In this document: piece after piece, positions 29,001 through 36,358 of the stretch
Numbering within the stretch: position 1 is the stretch's first letter
Layout: each line of letters begins with the position of its first letter
NCBI GenBank assembly: GCA_018402525.1
Contig: JAGYIR010000014.1
Location: forward strand, 1 to 64,000
Source: Crocinitomicaceae bacterium
GTDB lineage: Bacteria > Bacteroidota > Bacteroidia > Flavobacteriales_D > Crocinitomicaceae
DNA: 64,000 nucleotides
Reading direction: 5' to 3'
Made by a program: the position numbers and the translations under genes
Notes under the pieces: model-generated
Told to the model about the DNA's origin: nothing
The model's database searches: none
Seen by the model: the letters and a program-made list of their open reading frames with translations, nothing else

Positions 29001-30347
29001 GTGACGCATTAATTCAATATATAAATCGTCCTTAAAAGTCGATTTCCACCACAGCAATGCTTCTTCCGCTTGGACTTCACCTACATTTAGGATTAAGCTC
29101 GGGACTTCACCGTACAAATTTCCTGTCAAGACAATAATATCTTCCCTGTATTGTTCAATGACTCTTTTATCGATCCGAGGAACGTAGTACATCCCTTCCG
29201 TATAGGCAATGGAAGCCAATTTGATAATATTATGGTAGCCTTTTTTATTCTTCGCCAAAAGAACCACTTGGTACCCGTTGTCTTTTTGGGATTTATCGGT
29301 AAGATCGCGGCACACATTGAACTCACACCCGATAATGGGCATGATTTCCTCTCCTTCAAATTGTTCTCCCTTCTCCTCCGCTTCTTTTCGCTTTTCGCGT
29401 AAATCGTTATTGTAATTGGCAACTGCTCGTTCGAAGTGAAAGGCCGCCATCATGTTTCCAGTGTCGGTTAATGCAACCGCTTTCATGTTATACGAAGCCG
29501 CTTTTTTAACTAATCCAGCTACATCAATAGTCGATTGAAGTATGGAGAATTGAGTATGATTATGCAAGTGTGCAAAAGAAAAACCATCCAATTCATCCAA
29601 AACAGCGTCTTTATCCACCGTTTCAATCGGGTCGACTTTTTCAAGTTTGACAAGCTTAGCACTTTCTTCTTTTAGGTTTAAATGTTTTAATCCTAAAAGT
29701 CCAATTGGTTGTGGATTAAATTCCTTAAAATTCTCAATGTAACGTTCTTCCTGCTGTAACTCAGCTGGAAGAAAAACTCCTCGTCGAATCAACTCGAAAA
29801 AGCAACGTGTAGTCGCCTCGACATCAGCCGTTGCATTGTGGGCTTCTTCGAATTTTTGCTGAAATAAATATTCATGCAGTTCAGTCAACGTTGGAAGCTT
29901 AAATCTACCTCCACGTCCACCAGGTAGCTGACATAGATTTGCCGTCGTTTCTGTACACGTATCGAGCACAGGCATGTCAGTCATCGGTGTTTCAATACCT
30001 AGACGATGAAATTCACATCCCCATACATTTGTATCAAAGGTCACGTTTTGTCCTACAACAAATTTGGCTTTCTCCAAAGCTTGATTGAACTCATTCAGCA
30101 CATCTTCTAGATCATGACCTAGTTCTTCCGCCAATTGCGTTGAAATACCATGAATCTGTTCAGAATCGTATGGAATATTAAATCCATCTGGACGAATCAG
30201 GAAATCTTTGTGTTCGATCAATCGCCCCATGTCATCATGCAGCTGCCAAGCGATTTGAATTACGCGTGGCCAGTTATCCGTATCCGTTATCGGAGCGTTC
30301 CAATTTCTTGGTAACCCGGTTGTTTCGGTATCGAATATGATGTACAT
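25986..30347 (-). CDS. dnaE: DNA polymerase III alpha subunit with fused N-terminal proofreading exonuclease
   Basis: A 1453-aa replicative polymerase. Residues 1-190 are a DnaQ-like 3'-5' exonuclease: FDTETTG at 5-11 (ExoI), HGIS and FDTNVWGCEF (ExoII region), and HNATADVEAT (ExoIII). A linker is followed by the PHP domain (FAHLHNHTQFS near 257), the polymerase palm with PDIDIDF near 685 carrying two catalytic aspartates and GPGRGSAAGS, the finger region, then helix-hairpin-helix and OB-fold parts (LFAAIVSEGEHR...). The fusion is normal for Bacteroidetes DnaE and provides built-in proofreading. The last seven codons overlap the convergent SirB1-like gene. Confidence 0.96.
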   Translation of the reverse strand: MYIIFDTETTGLPRNWNAPITDTDNWPRVIQIAWQLHDDMGRLIEHKDFLIRPDGFNIPYDSEQIHGISTQLAEELGHDLEDVLNEFNQALEKAKFVVGQNVTFDTNVWGCEFHRLGIETPMTDMPVLDTCTETTANLCQLPGGRGGRFKLPTLTELHEYLFQQKFEEAHNATADVEATTRCFFELIRRGVFLPAELQQEERYIENFKEFNPQPIGLLGLKHLNLKEESAKLVKLEKVDPIETVDKDAVLDELDGFSFAHLHNHTQFSILQSTIDVAGLVKKAASYNMKAVALTDTGNMMAAFHFERAVANYNNDLREKRKEAEEKGEQFEGEEIMPIIGCEFNVCRDLTDKSQKDNGYQVVLLAKNKKGYHNIIKLASIAYTEGMYYVPRIDKRVIEQYREDIIVLTGNLYGEVPSLILNVGEVQAEEALLWWKSTFKDDLYIELMRHGQENEDRVNEVLIQLANKHQVKLVATNNTYYLNQEDSVAHDVLLCVKDNELVTTPKGRGRGFRYGLDNNEYYFKSQEEMKALFLDVPEAIKSIDEIISKCEYYPLAREVLLPAFEIPEQFVDPKDQEDGGKRGENNFLRHLAYEGAKKRYPEITDEIRERLDFELETIERTGYPGYFLIVQDFCNASREMGVSVGPGRGSAAGSAVAYCTGITNIDPIKYDLLFERFLNPDRVSMPDIDIDFDDEGRGKVIDWVIQKYGANQVAQIITYGTMAAKSSIRDTARVMDLPLPEADRIAKLIPDISLSKIFSLSDPELREKLKNNQDDINRVKELKAIAEGFGLSADVLNQARQLEGSVRNTGIHACGVIITPDDITNFVPVATAKDSDMYCTQYDNSVAEDAGLLKMDFLGLKTLTLIKHAVANIKETKGEELVPDDFPIDDEKTYELFQRGETVGIFQYESPGMQKYMRELKPTVFADLIAMNALYRPGPLEYIPSFIKRKHGDEPIVYDVDACEEYLNETYGITVYQEQVMLLSQKLAGFTKGEADTLRKAMGKKQKYVLDKMKPAFIERGGENGHNPEKLEKIWRDWEAFASYAFNKSHSTCYAWIAYQTAYLKANYPAEYMASVLSNNMNDIKQVSFFMEECKRMGLPVLGPDVNESNYQFTVNKEGAIRFGLGAIKGLGSAPVQAIIDDRKQNGSYLNIFDFAKRINLRICTKKAFESLAYAGGFDSFANVHRAQYFQEDVSGKSFLENVVRFGSGFQDSVNSSQASLFGEGTGITLPEPQIPAAQEWGNIYALNKEKEVVGIFISGHPLDDFKMEIDAFCTGHVGMLNEPEKHQGKDILFAAIVSEGEHRITKKGDPFGTVILEDYNDSHKLFLWRENYLKYKHFLTPNTFVSVKGRIEVPPRRSELEFVIHSIDLLVNLKETKANAVHLKLATKALDQRMITELNELFIAHEGNCPVHFTIYDQLDQIEVRMPSKSVKVDLNNTLFNKLKEFDLEISIK

Positions 30348-30440
30348 GATGCGTTGCTTTTAAGAGGACTAAAGATAGCCAATTAATCGCGTTTATGAAG
30401 GTAGATGGATGAAGAAATATCAACAACTTACGAACGACTG

Positions 30441-30821
30441 TTATTCGTTCACTGGAATGACATTTACTTTAATGCGCAACTTGTGCTCTTCTTTTTTGGT
30501 GTTGGCAATTAGGGAAATGACGCGGTCTTGAAAATAATACTTGCCTTTTGTATCGAATGTCACCCGTAATTTATACTCTTCACCAGGTAAAATGGGTTGT
30601 GTCGGAAGTTCAACCTTTGTGCATGCGCAAGCAACTTTGTAGTCTGAGAAAATAAGCGGGACTTGCCCTGTGTTTTTGACAACGAAGAAGTGTTCTAGCA
30701 CAATTCCTTCCTTGACATCGGGGAATTTATGTACGGTTTTATCAAAACTAAATTCCGCCACTTGACCAAAGCCAAGGGCGGAATTCAATACTATTATTGT
30801 GATCGCAAAAAATAGCCTCAT
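30441..30821 (-). CDS. DUF1573 secreted protein (second copy)
   Basis: About 126 aa. Starting at ATG 30821 gives a signal peptide (MRLFFAITIIVLNSALGFG) and an immunoglobulin-like DUF1573 domain: FDKTVHKFPDVKEG, HFFVVKNTGQVPLIFSDYKVACACT, LPGEEYKLRVTFDT. The start lies 1 nt past the stop of the first DUF1573 gene, so the two form an operon. The domain is widespread in Bacteroidetes envelope proteins; function is unknown. It is a diverged partner rather than a duplicate copy: sequence identity looks low outside the motif positions. Confidence 0.82.
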   Translation of the reverse strand: MRLFFAITIIVLNSALGFGQVAEFSFDKTVHKFPDVKEGIVLEHFFVVKNTGQVPLIFSDYKVACACTKVELPTQPILPGEEYKLRVTFDTKGKYYFQDRVISLIANTKKEEHKLRIKVNVIPVNE

Positions 30822-30822
30822 T

Positions 30823-31266
30823 TTAGTTTGCTGGCGCTCCTGCTTTGTTAACTGGCGCTCCAGACTCTGGTTTTGGTTTAACGTCACCTTTGATTCTAAT
30901 TACTTTAGAAGGTGCGTTTACCGCATTTGAAGTGATTGTTACACTTTTGTTGATGGCACCTGGACGCTTCGTATCATACTTCACAGTAATTTTAGAAGTT
31001 GCTCCTGGAGCGATTGGTTCTTTTGGCCAAGCTGGAACTGTACATCCACAAGATCCTTTCGCATTTGAAATAATCAAAGGTGCATTTCCTGTGTTTTTAA
31101 ATTCAAACGTACAATCACCGTTTGCTCCGTTTTCAACAGTACCGTAATCATGTACTTCTTTTGTGAATTCGATTTTTGCACCGTCTGTTTTTTCAACTTC
31201 TTGTGCGATAACTGCAGTTGTTCCAGCAGCGAACACCATCAATAGGGAAAATAATACTTTTTTCAT
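30823..31266 (-). CDS. DUF1573 secreted protein (first copy)
   Basis: A 147-aa exported protein with signal peptide 1-21 (ending VIAQ) and one DUF1573 Ig-like domain containing the family motif FTKEVHDYGTVENGANGDC, FEFKNTGNAPLIISNAKGSCGCT, and PGATSKITVKYDTKRPG. The C-terminal 20 residues are Pro/Lys/Ala-rich and disordered. The Cys pair in GSCGCT is typical. First gene of a two-gene operon with the copy downstream. Confidence 0.87.
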   Translation of the reverse strand: MKKVLFSLLMVFAAGTTAVIAQEVEKTDGAKIEFTKEVHDYGTVENGANGDCTFEFKNTGNAPLIISNAKGSCGCTVPAWPKEPIAPGATSKITVKYDTKRPGAINKSVTITSNAVNAPSKVIRIKGDVKPKPESGAPVNKAGAPAN

Positions 31267-31358
31267 CTTGTAATTTTTTATAGTTTCAATTAAATCTCTG
31301 AATCAAATATACAACTGAATAACTCACAAGATTATTTTTTAACACAACGTTAACAGGC

Positions 31359-31907
31359 TTACTTCGCTTTTGGATTGAACTGAAGTTCAATTAATTCATC
31401 TACTGTGAGGTCATTATGTTTCAGGCGAAACTCAATTTCTGCTCGCTTTTCCTTGGACAATTCCTTATCCTCAGCTAAAATTAGCTCGTTGTAATAACGG
31501 ACTTTAGCCGAGTCTCTTGGTTGAATAAAGATATCGTATGTACTTGCCATACTTTCTAGGATAATTGTTCGATTGATATAATCAGTGTGATTGTTAATTA
31601 ATGTATCTCCGTATTGAGCGGCAGTCGAGAACATTCTTTTTCCGGAGTAAATCATGTGCAACTTCGCTAAACAATCTGCTGAGAATTTATCTTCTGGATA
31701 CAACTGATAATAATTCTTCAATAAGTCAATCAGTTCCTTTTCCTTAGCTGGGTCACCTTTTTCACCTGGATCCATTGTCAATGCCTGATCTTTGATCTTG
31801 GCTTCCATATCCGTAATTTTGGTTCTCAGCTCCTCCATTTCTTTTGAAGAAGACCCACATCCTACTGCAACTGCGAGTACAATCATTAAATTGAAAATCT
31901 TCACCAT
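31359..31907 (-). CDS. Predicted lipoprotein with helical (TPR-like) body
   Basis: 182 aa. The signal peptide ends in VAVGC (lipobox, Cys17). Residues 22-42 form a short coiled coil (EMEELRTKITDMEAKIKDQ), followed by helices that look like tetratricopeptide repeats (KELIDLLKNYYQLYPEDKFSADCLAKL...; the Y/P/A spacing fits). It begins 3 nt after def, in the same transcription unit as peptide deformylase. I do not recognise a named family; an envelope assembly role similar to YbgF/BamD-like proteins is only a possibility. Confidence 0.72.
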   Translation of the reverse strand: MVKIFNLMIVLAVAVGCGSSSKEMEELRTKITDMEAKIKDQALTMDPGEKGDPAKEKELIDLLKNYYQLYPEDKFSADCLAKLHMIYSGKRMFSTAAQYGDTLINNHTDYINRTIILESMASTYDIFIQPRDSAKVRYYNELILAEDKELSKEKRAEIEFRLKHNDLTVDELIELQFNPKAK

Positions 31908-31910
31908 GGT

Positions 31911-32504
31911 CTATCGTTGTTTCTTTTTTACAGGAAATTTCATTTTATAGTCGACATCGACGATTCCTTTTGAAATGTTCTGTAATTTTTTGGTTAACAA
32001 TCTCTTTTTTAAGATGGACAGGTGATCCGTGAAAAGAATTCCTTCGATGTGATCGTATTCGTGTTGAATGATTCTCGCTGCATACCCCTCAAAGCGTTCT
32101 TCTTTTAGCTCCCAATTCTGATCGTAATAAGTCACAAGTATTTTTTCCTTTCGAAAAACCTCTTCACGAATTTTAGGTATAGAAAGGCATCCTTCGTTAA
32201 AGCCCCATTCATCTCCTGTTTCCTCTTCAATCACCGGATTAATGAATACCTTTTTGAAATCCTTCATTCCTTGTGCTCGCGGATCTTCTTCTTCGTCTTC
32301 ATCTTCAGCAAATGGACTTCCATCCACAATAAATAATCGAATAGATTTTCCAATTTGAGGAGCAGCCAAACCGACACCGGATGCTTCATACATGGTTTCA
32401 AACATGTTCTCAATTAATTGATCTAGATTCGGATAATCCTTATCAATATCATCCGCCTCCCTCTTAAGAATAGGATCTCCGTACGCTACGATTGGTAATA
32501 CCAT
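31911..32504 (-). CDS. def: Peptide deformylase
   Basis: Removes the formyl group from nascent proteins; metal-dependent. All three motifs are present: GVGLAAPQIG (motif 1), EGCLSIP (motif 2, metal-binding Cys) and QHEYDHIEG (motif 3, two metal-binding His and the catalytic Glu). The 197 aa include an acidic insertion near residues 75-85 (EDEDEEEDPRAQ), a feature seen in Bacteroidetes members. A -7 box lies 17 nt before the ATG. The downstream lipoprotein gene starts 3 nt after the stop. Confidence 0.95.
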   Translation of the reverse strand: MVLPIVAYGDPILKREADDIDKDYPNLDQLIENMFETMYEASGVGLAAPQIGKSIRLFIVDGSPFAEDEDEEEDPRAQGMKDFKKVFINPVIEEETGDEWGFNEGCLSIPKIREEVFRKEKILVTYYDQNWELKEERFEGYAARIIQHEYDHIEGILFTDHLSILKKRLLTKKLQNISKGIVDVDYKMKFPVKKKQR

Positions 32505-32521
32505 ACTTTTAAATTGTTTTG

Positions 32522-32529
32522 CAAAATTA
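32522..32529 (-). promoter_or_regulatory. -7 promoter box of def
   Basis: TAATTTTG on the minus strand, 17 nt before the def ATG at 32504. Confidence 0.5.
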
Positions 32530-32589
32530 ATGCTTTCCTACGAACTTAGCGGTTCTGCGCGGACTAAATCTAACTAAAACTATACATTT

Positions 32590-33000
32590 CTAGATTTGAG
32601 ACAGGTAGGATTGTAGCAGAATCGTCGCGCTGACTTTATCCACAAGTTCCTTTTGTTTCTTCTGTTTTTTCGTCGCACCAGCCGTATGCATTGATTGACT
32701 TGCCATCTTGGAGGTGAATCGTTCATCTATCAATTCCACCAGAACGACAGGGATTTCTTTTTCAATCGCCTCTTTCAGCAAATAAACGTTCTGTGTAATG
32801 TGCGCATCTGATGTGTCCAATCGCCTTGGAAGACCGATTACTACCGTCGATACATCTTCTTTTGGCACAATTCCTTTCAAAAAAACCATCAGTTGATTCG
32901 ATTCAACCGTATCCAACCCAAACGCAAACATATTCGCTGCATCTGTAATTGCGATACCAGTACGCTTCAATCCAAAATCAATGGCGAGTGTTTTTCCCAT
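32590..33000 (-). CDS. yqgF: RuvX/YqgF-family Holliday junction resolvase-like nuclease
   Basis: A 136-aa RNase H-like protein. The N-terminal LAIDFGLKRTGIAITD motif contains the first catalytic Asp, VIGLPRRLDT the second region and LIDERFTSKMA the DExxT/S region. The family is implicated in 16S rRNA 5' maturation and Holliday junction processing. The start is ATG 33000; the longer open frame would begin at TTG 33009, which lies in the -7 promoter box (33014..33007). It is divergent from dapD. Confidence 0.92.
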   Translation of the reverse strand: MGKTLAIDFGLKRTGIAITDAANMFAFGLDTVESNQLMVFLKGIVPKEDVSTVVIGLPRRLDTSDAHITQNVYLLKEAIEKEIPVVLVELIDERFTSKMASQSMHTAGATKKQKKQKELVDKVSATILLQSYLSQI

Positions 33001-33006
33001 AGGGGT

Positions 33007-33014
33007 CAAATATA
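33007..33014 (-). promoter_or_regulatory. -7 promoter box of yqgF
   Basis: TATATTTG on the minus strand matches TAnnTTTG and ends 6 nt before the ATG. Confidence 0.55.
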
Positions 33015-33081
33015 GTGACTAGTTTGTAGTGACTGGTTTAAAGTGATTATTTTTTGGAGACTAGACAATGGGAGATAAGTC

Positions 33082-33111
33082 TTGACTCTTTACGTCTAAT
33101 CCCTATATTTG
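33082..33111 (+). promoter_or_regulatory. Promoter of dapD
   Basis: TTG at 33082-33084, 19-nt spacer, TATATTTG at 33104-33111: an exact consensus match. The ATG at 33133 is 21 nt downstream. Confidence 0.75.
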
Positions 33112-33132
33112 TCAAAACTTATAGAAAAACAC

Positions 33133-33942
33133 ATGAGATCTATCATAGAAGCTGCTTGGGAGAACCGAGATTTATTGAAAGAAAAAACAACGATTGAAGC
33201 CATTGAGCACGTAATTGAGGAGTTGGATAAAGGTGAATTACGAATTGCTGACCCGAATGATGATGGCACATGGACGATCAACGAATGGGTGAAAAAGGCG
33301 GTGGTCATGTATTTTCCTATTCGCAAAATGGAAACGATTGAAGTTGGACCGTTTGAGTTTCACGATAAAATGGCGTTGAAGAAGAATTATAAGGAATTAG
33401 GCGTTCGTGTTGTTCCTCATGCGATTGCGCGTTATGGAGCTTTTGTTGCTTCTGGAGTTATCATGATGCCATCTTACATCAATATTGGAGCTTACGTTGA
33501 CGAAGGAACGATGGTCGACACTTGGGCGACTGTTGGGTCTTGCGCTCAAATTGGTAAGCACGTGCATTTAAGTGGTGGTGTCGGAATTGGCGGTGTGTTA
33601 GAACCGTTGCAAGCAGCGCCAGTTATTATTGAGGACGGAGCGTTTATCGGTTCACGTTGCATTGTTGTTGAAGGTGTACGCGTAGGCAAAGAAGCAGTTT
33701 TGGGAGCGAACGTTGTGTTGACTAAATCGACGAAGATCATTGACATAACAGGAGCTACACCTGTGGAGACCAAGGGATACGTTCCAGAGCGAAGCGTTGT
33801 CATTCCAGGTTCCTACACCAAATCATTTCCAGCGGGAGACTACCAAGTTCCGTGCGCGTTGATTATTGGTAAGCGTAAAGCATCTACCGATTTAAAAACA
33901 TCATTGAACGATGCGCTTCGTGAGAACGATGTCGCGGTTTAA
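33133..33942 (+). CDS. dapD: 2,3,4,5-tetrahydropyridine-2,6-dicarboxylate N-succinyltransferase
   Basis: Succinylates tetrahydrodipicolinate in the lysine/meso-diaminopimelate pathway. The 269-aa protein begins MRSIIEAAWENRDLLKE and carries hexapeptide left-handed beta-helix repeats (MMPSYINIGAYVDEGTMVDTWATVGSCAQIG, IEDGAFIGSRCIVVEGVRVG). It aligns end to end with the family from memory, including the N-terminal helix and the QVPCALIIGKR C-terminus. ATG 33133 was chosen; the longer frame from 33109 begins inside the -7 box. Confidence 0.95.
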   Translation: MRSIIEAAWENRDLLKEKTTIEAIEHVIEELDKGELRIADPNDDGTWTINEWVKKAVVMYFPIRKMETIEVGPFEFHDKMALKKNYKELGVRVVPHAIARYGAFVASGVIMMPSYINIGAYVDEGTMVDTWATVGSCAQIGKHVHLSGGVGIGGVLEPLQAAPVIIEDGAFIGSRCIVVEGVRVGKEAVLGANVVLTKSTKIIDITGATPVETKGYVPERSVVIPGSYTKSFPAGDYQVPCALIIGKRKASTDLKTSLNDALRENDVAV

Positions 33943-34008
33943 CTTCTAAAAATCTATAATTTTTAGAGATTAAATTTGATTCCACGCATTTGCATGGATA
34001 TTAATCTC

Positions 34009-34016
34009 TAACTTTG
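34009..34016 (+). promoter_or_regulatory. -7 promoter box of ssrA
   Basis: TAACTTTG matches TAnnTTTG and ends 11 nt before the 5' GGGG of tmRNA. A TTTG at 33989-33992 is 16 nt upstream, a shorter spacer than usual. Confidence 0.55.
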
Positions 34017-34027
34017 CGCAAAACACT

Positions 34028-34425
34028 GGGGTCGTATTGGATTTGACAGCGATAGCAGACGTTTAGTGTAAGCATGTCGAGCGTTGAAGTGAGTCTCGTT
34101 AATCGTTTGCTTCAAACTATAATTGACAACACGTCATACAGACTTGCTGCCTAATTTGTTAGACAAATTCGGCTTAATCTCGTGGAAGTATAGTACACAG
34201 ACAAGTTCCTTCTCCCACGTTTCCGCCTGTTAAACAGGGATCCAGAAGGACCAAATTTTACAGGATAGTGCTGGTGACACTTCTAAGCCAGCGCGAGATT
34301 GAGAAGATAAGCGCAATGTTTGGGTGTCTTTGTCCTAAATTGCGTCGAAAATTAATCAAAGAATAAACATGTAGAAAGCTAAATTTTTCGTCGTTTGGAC
34401 GAGGGTTCGAACCCCTCCGACTCCA
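34028..34425 (+). ncRNA. ssrA: Transfer-messenger RNA
   Basis: One-piece tmRNA of about 398 nt that rescues stalled ribosomes. The 5' end GGGGTCG (34028-34034) pairs with CGACTCC (34418-34424). The T-arm GAGGGTTCGAACCCCTC is present (about 34401-34417). The 5' half of the tRNA-like domain is recognisable (GGATTTGACAGCG). The tag frame most likely reads DNTSYRLAA and ends at TAA 34152-34154, followed by the helix TTTGTTAGACAAA. CCA is not encoded (CCT follows the discriminator A at 34425). A terminator hairpin follows. Confidence 0.9.
34125..34154 (+). other. tmRNA tag-peptide reading frame (likely DNTSYRLAA)
   Basis: Codons GAC AAC ACG TCA TAC AGA CTT GCT GCC TAA. The C-terminal LAA before the stop fixes the frame, as expected for tmRNA degradation tags. 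The exact resume codon cannot be fixed by eye; it might be GAC (34125) or one of the two Ile codons before it. Confidence 0.6.
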
Positions 34426-34430
34426 CCTAC

Positions 34431-34470
34431 GCCCTACGTAGCTCGCAAGAGCGAAGTAGGGCTTTTTTTT
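34431..34470 (+). terminator. Intrinsic terminator after tmRNA
   Basis: GCCCTAC (34431-34437) pairs with GTAGGGC (34456-34462); GCTC/GAGC form an inner stem; eight T residues follow. Confidence 0.85.
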
Positions 34471-34607
34471 CTTTAGAACCCTCTCCAGAATACTAAGAAT
34501 CAAAGGGCTTCGGTGGACTAAGTCCACACGATTTTTCCTTCAAATAATTATTCCAAACTCATAATTTTCAATATCTTAAGTAGCGAATAACAAAATCAAT
34601 ATCACAA

Positions 34608-34844
34608 ATGCAATATGTTTACCTACTCAAATGTGCCGACAGTTCAACCTACACCGGATGTACTCAAAACATTGAAAAGCGATTAAAAAGACATAATAAA
34701 GGAGAGATCCATTATTCGTCAATTCGACTTCCATTAGAACTCATTACTTACATCGCTTTTACAGATAAATACAAGGTATTTCATTTTGAAAAATATTTGA
34801 AATCAGGTTGTGGAAAAGCATTTTCAAACAAGCGGTTTTTATGA
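34608..34844 (+). CDS. Small GIY-YIG nuclease-domain protein
   Basis: A 78-aa protein made of the GIY-YIG domain only: YVYLLKCADSSTYTG holds the two GIY/YIG-like strands (YVY and YTG), RLKRHNKGE the conserved Arg helix, and HFEKYLKSG the late Glu. It belongs to the small YhbQ/URI-like group that is abundant in Bacteroidetes. Target and function are not known. It follows the tmRNA terminator by about 140 nt and precedes corA by 180 nt without a recognised gene in between, so it stands alone. Confidence 0.85.
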   Translation: MQYVYLLKCADSSTYTGCTQNIEKRLKRHNKGEIHYSSIRLPLELITYIAFTDKYKVFHFEKYLKSGCGKAFSNKRFL

Positions 34845-35025
34845 TAAATACGCTTTTATCCATTGCACGTTAGTATCAGGGTTCATGAAACAACCCCTGT
34901 TGCAACTTACACTTCACCTATTCAATTTTGCACTCCTTCCCCAACTTATCCCCCAAAACTCCCTTATGCTTTCTTTTTTAATTAAATTCACATATTGATA
35001 CGGAATCACATCAACACTGAGCAAA

Positions 35026-36093
35026 ATGGCAAAAAGCAAGCACAAACGGATATCAAAAAAGGGATTAGCTCCAGGTACGTTGATTTTTACGGGTCAGAAA
35101 AAAATGGCTGAAGTGGACCTCACCTTAATTCTATACAACGAAGAAACGTATGAAGAGAAAAAACTGAAAAACAGTGCTGAATTCAAAGATCTTTCCAATA
35201 GTTTTGATGGGATCGTTTGGTTGAACGTTGATGGACTCCACGATGAAAAAACGATTGAAGAAATCTGTTCTTTGTCCAATATCCACAAACTCACCATAGA
35301 AGATTTAATCAGTGTAGATCAACGCCCTAAAATTGAAGAACACACAGAATACCTGCACATGGTGCTGAGAATGTTAACAATGGATGCAACAGATGAAACC
35401 ATTGATTACGAACAATTGAGTTTTATCCTCAAGGGCAACTTATTGATCACTTTTCAAGAAAAAACAGGCGATGTGTTCCACAGCGTACGAGAGCGGATTA
35501 AAAACGAATCTGGATTAGTGCGTAAAAGAAGTTCCGATTATCTGCTCTATGCCCTTATCGATACAGTTATTGACCATTATTTTGTTGTTTTAGAAGCGTT
35601 GGGTGAAAAAATCGATGAACTTGAAATTACACTACTAGAGAACCCTGATAAAACAACATTAAATAAACTGCACATTTTCCGAAGAGAAATGTTGACGCTA
35701 CGCCGCTCTGTCTATCCACTTCGAGAAGTTATTAGTCGATTTGAAAAGCTCGAGAATCCAATTATTCACGAGGATACAAAACTATTTATTCGCGATTTGT
35801 ACGACCATACTATACGAGTAATTGAAACCATTGAAGTGTTGCGAGACATGGCATCGGGACTACTAGACCTATACATGAATAGCGTTTCAAACAAAATGAA
35901 TGAAGTCATGAAAGTACTGACCATCATGGCGTCCATTTTTATTCCACTTACATTTATTGCAGGGATTTATGGGATGAATTTTGAACATATGCCCGAACTT
36001 CATTACAAGTATGGATATTTCGCAGTGTGGATTATTATGATCGTGCTTGTCATCGGAATGTTGATTTACTTTAAGCGCAAGAAATGGTTGTAA
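35026..36093 (+). CDS. corA: CorA-family magnesium/cobalt transport protein
   Basis: A 355-aa pentameric divalent cation channel. The long cytoplasmic domain (residues 1-290) is followed by two transmembrane helices, with the signature YGMNFEHMPEL after the first helix: GMN is the selectivity filter. The spacing and length match the CorA/TmCorA group. It has no partner genes. Substrate is Mg2+ by family, with Co2+ or Zn2+ not excluded. Confidence 0.93.
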   Translation: MAKSKHKRISKKGLAPGTLIFTGQKKMAEVDLTLILYNEETYEEKKLKNSAEFKDLSNSFDGIVWLNVDGLHDEKTIEEICSLSNIHKLTIEDLISVDQRPKIEEHTEYLHMVLRMLTMDATDETIDYEQLSFILKGNLLITFQEKTGDVFHSVRERIKNESGLVRKRSSDYLLYALIDTVIDHYFVVLEALGEKIDELEITLLENPDKTTLNKLHIFRREMLTLRRSVYPLREVISRFEKLENPIIHEDTKLFIRDLYDHTIRVIETIEVLRDMASGLLDLYMNSVSNKMNEVMKVLTIMASIFIPLTFIAGIYGMNFEHMPELHYKYGYFAVWIIMIVLVIGMLIYFKRKKWL

Positions 36094-36189
36094 ACTCTTA
36101 CACATTAACTAAAACCTAAATAATAATGAATTAGTATTCCAAATTTTGATTTAATCATTTTTTCCAACTGACTTTCGTCAAAAAAAAGT

Positions 36190-36197
36190 TAATTTTG
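36190..36197 (+). promoter_or_regulatory. -7 promoter box of the SulP transporter gene
   Basis: TAATTTTG matches TAnnTTTG. A CTG (36168-36170) with a 19-nt spacer is a one-mismatch -33 element. It implies a leader of about 155 nt. Confidence 0.5.
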
Positions 36198-36252
36198 CAC
36201 TCTGAAAACGAGCGAGCAATTGAAAACAATACACGTATCTTCTCAAGTCACG

Positions 36253-36274
36253 CCACCCTGATGTGGTAGATCAG
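36253..36274 (+). promoter_or_regulatory. Two mutually exclusive hairpins in the SulP leader
   Basis: CCAC (36253-36256) can pair with GTGG (36263-36266), or CTGAT (36258-36262) with ATCAG (36270-36274); the two cannot coexist. This would suit an RNA switch, but the stems are short and could be chance. Confidence 0.25.
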
Positions 36275-36358
36275 TTCTTTACGATTTGATTAACTCCACT
36301 TTCCCTAAAATATATTCTTTGAGTTATAAACTCACTATACATAACTAACACTTCTTCA

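Noticed and set aside
34258-34527. 89-codon minus-strand frame
   Set aside because: Lies across the 3' part of tmRNA and its terminator; tmRNA is certain.
34885-34915. CAGGGTT/AACCCCTG hairpin between the GIY-YIG and corA genes
   Set aside because: Stem has a bulge and no T-run follows; not enough for a terminator or riboswitch call.
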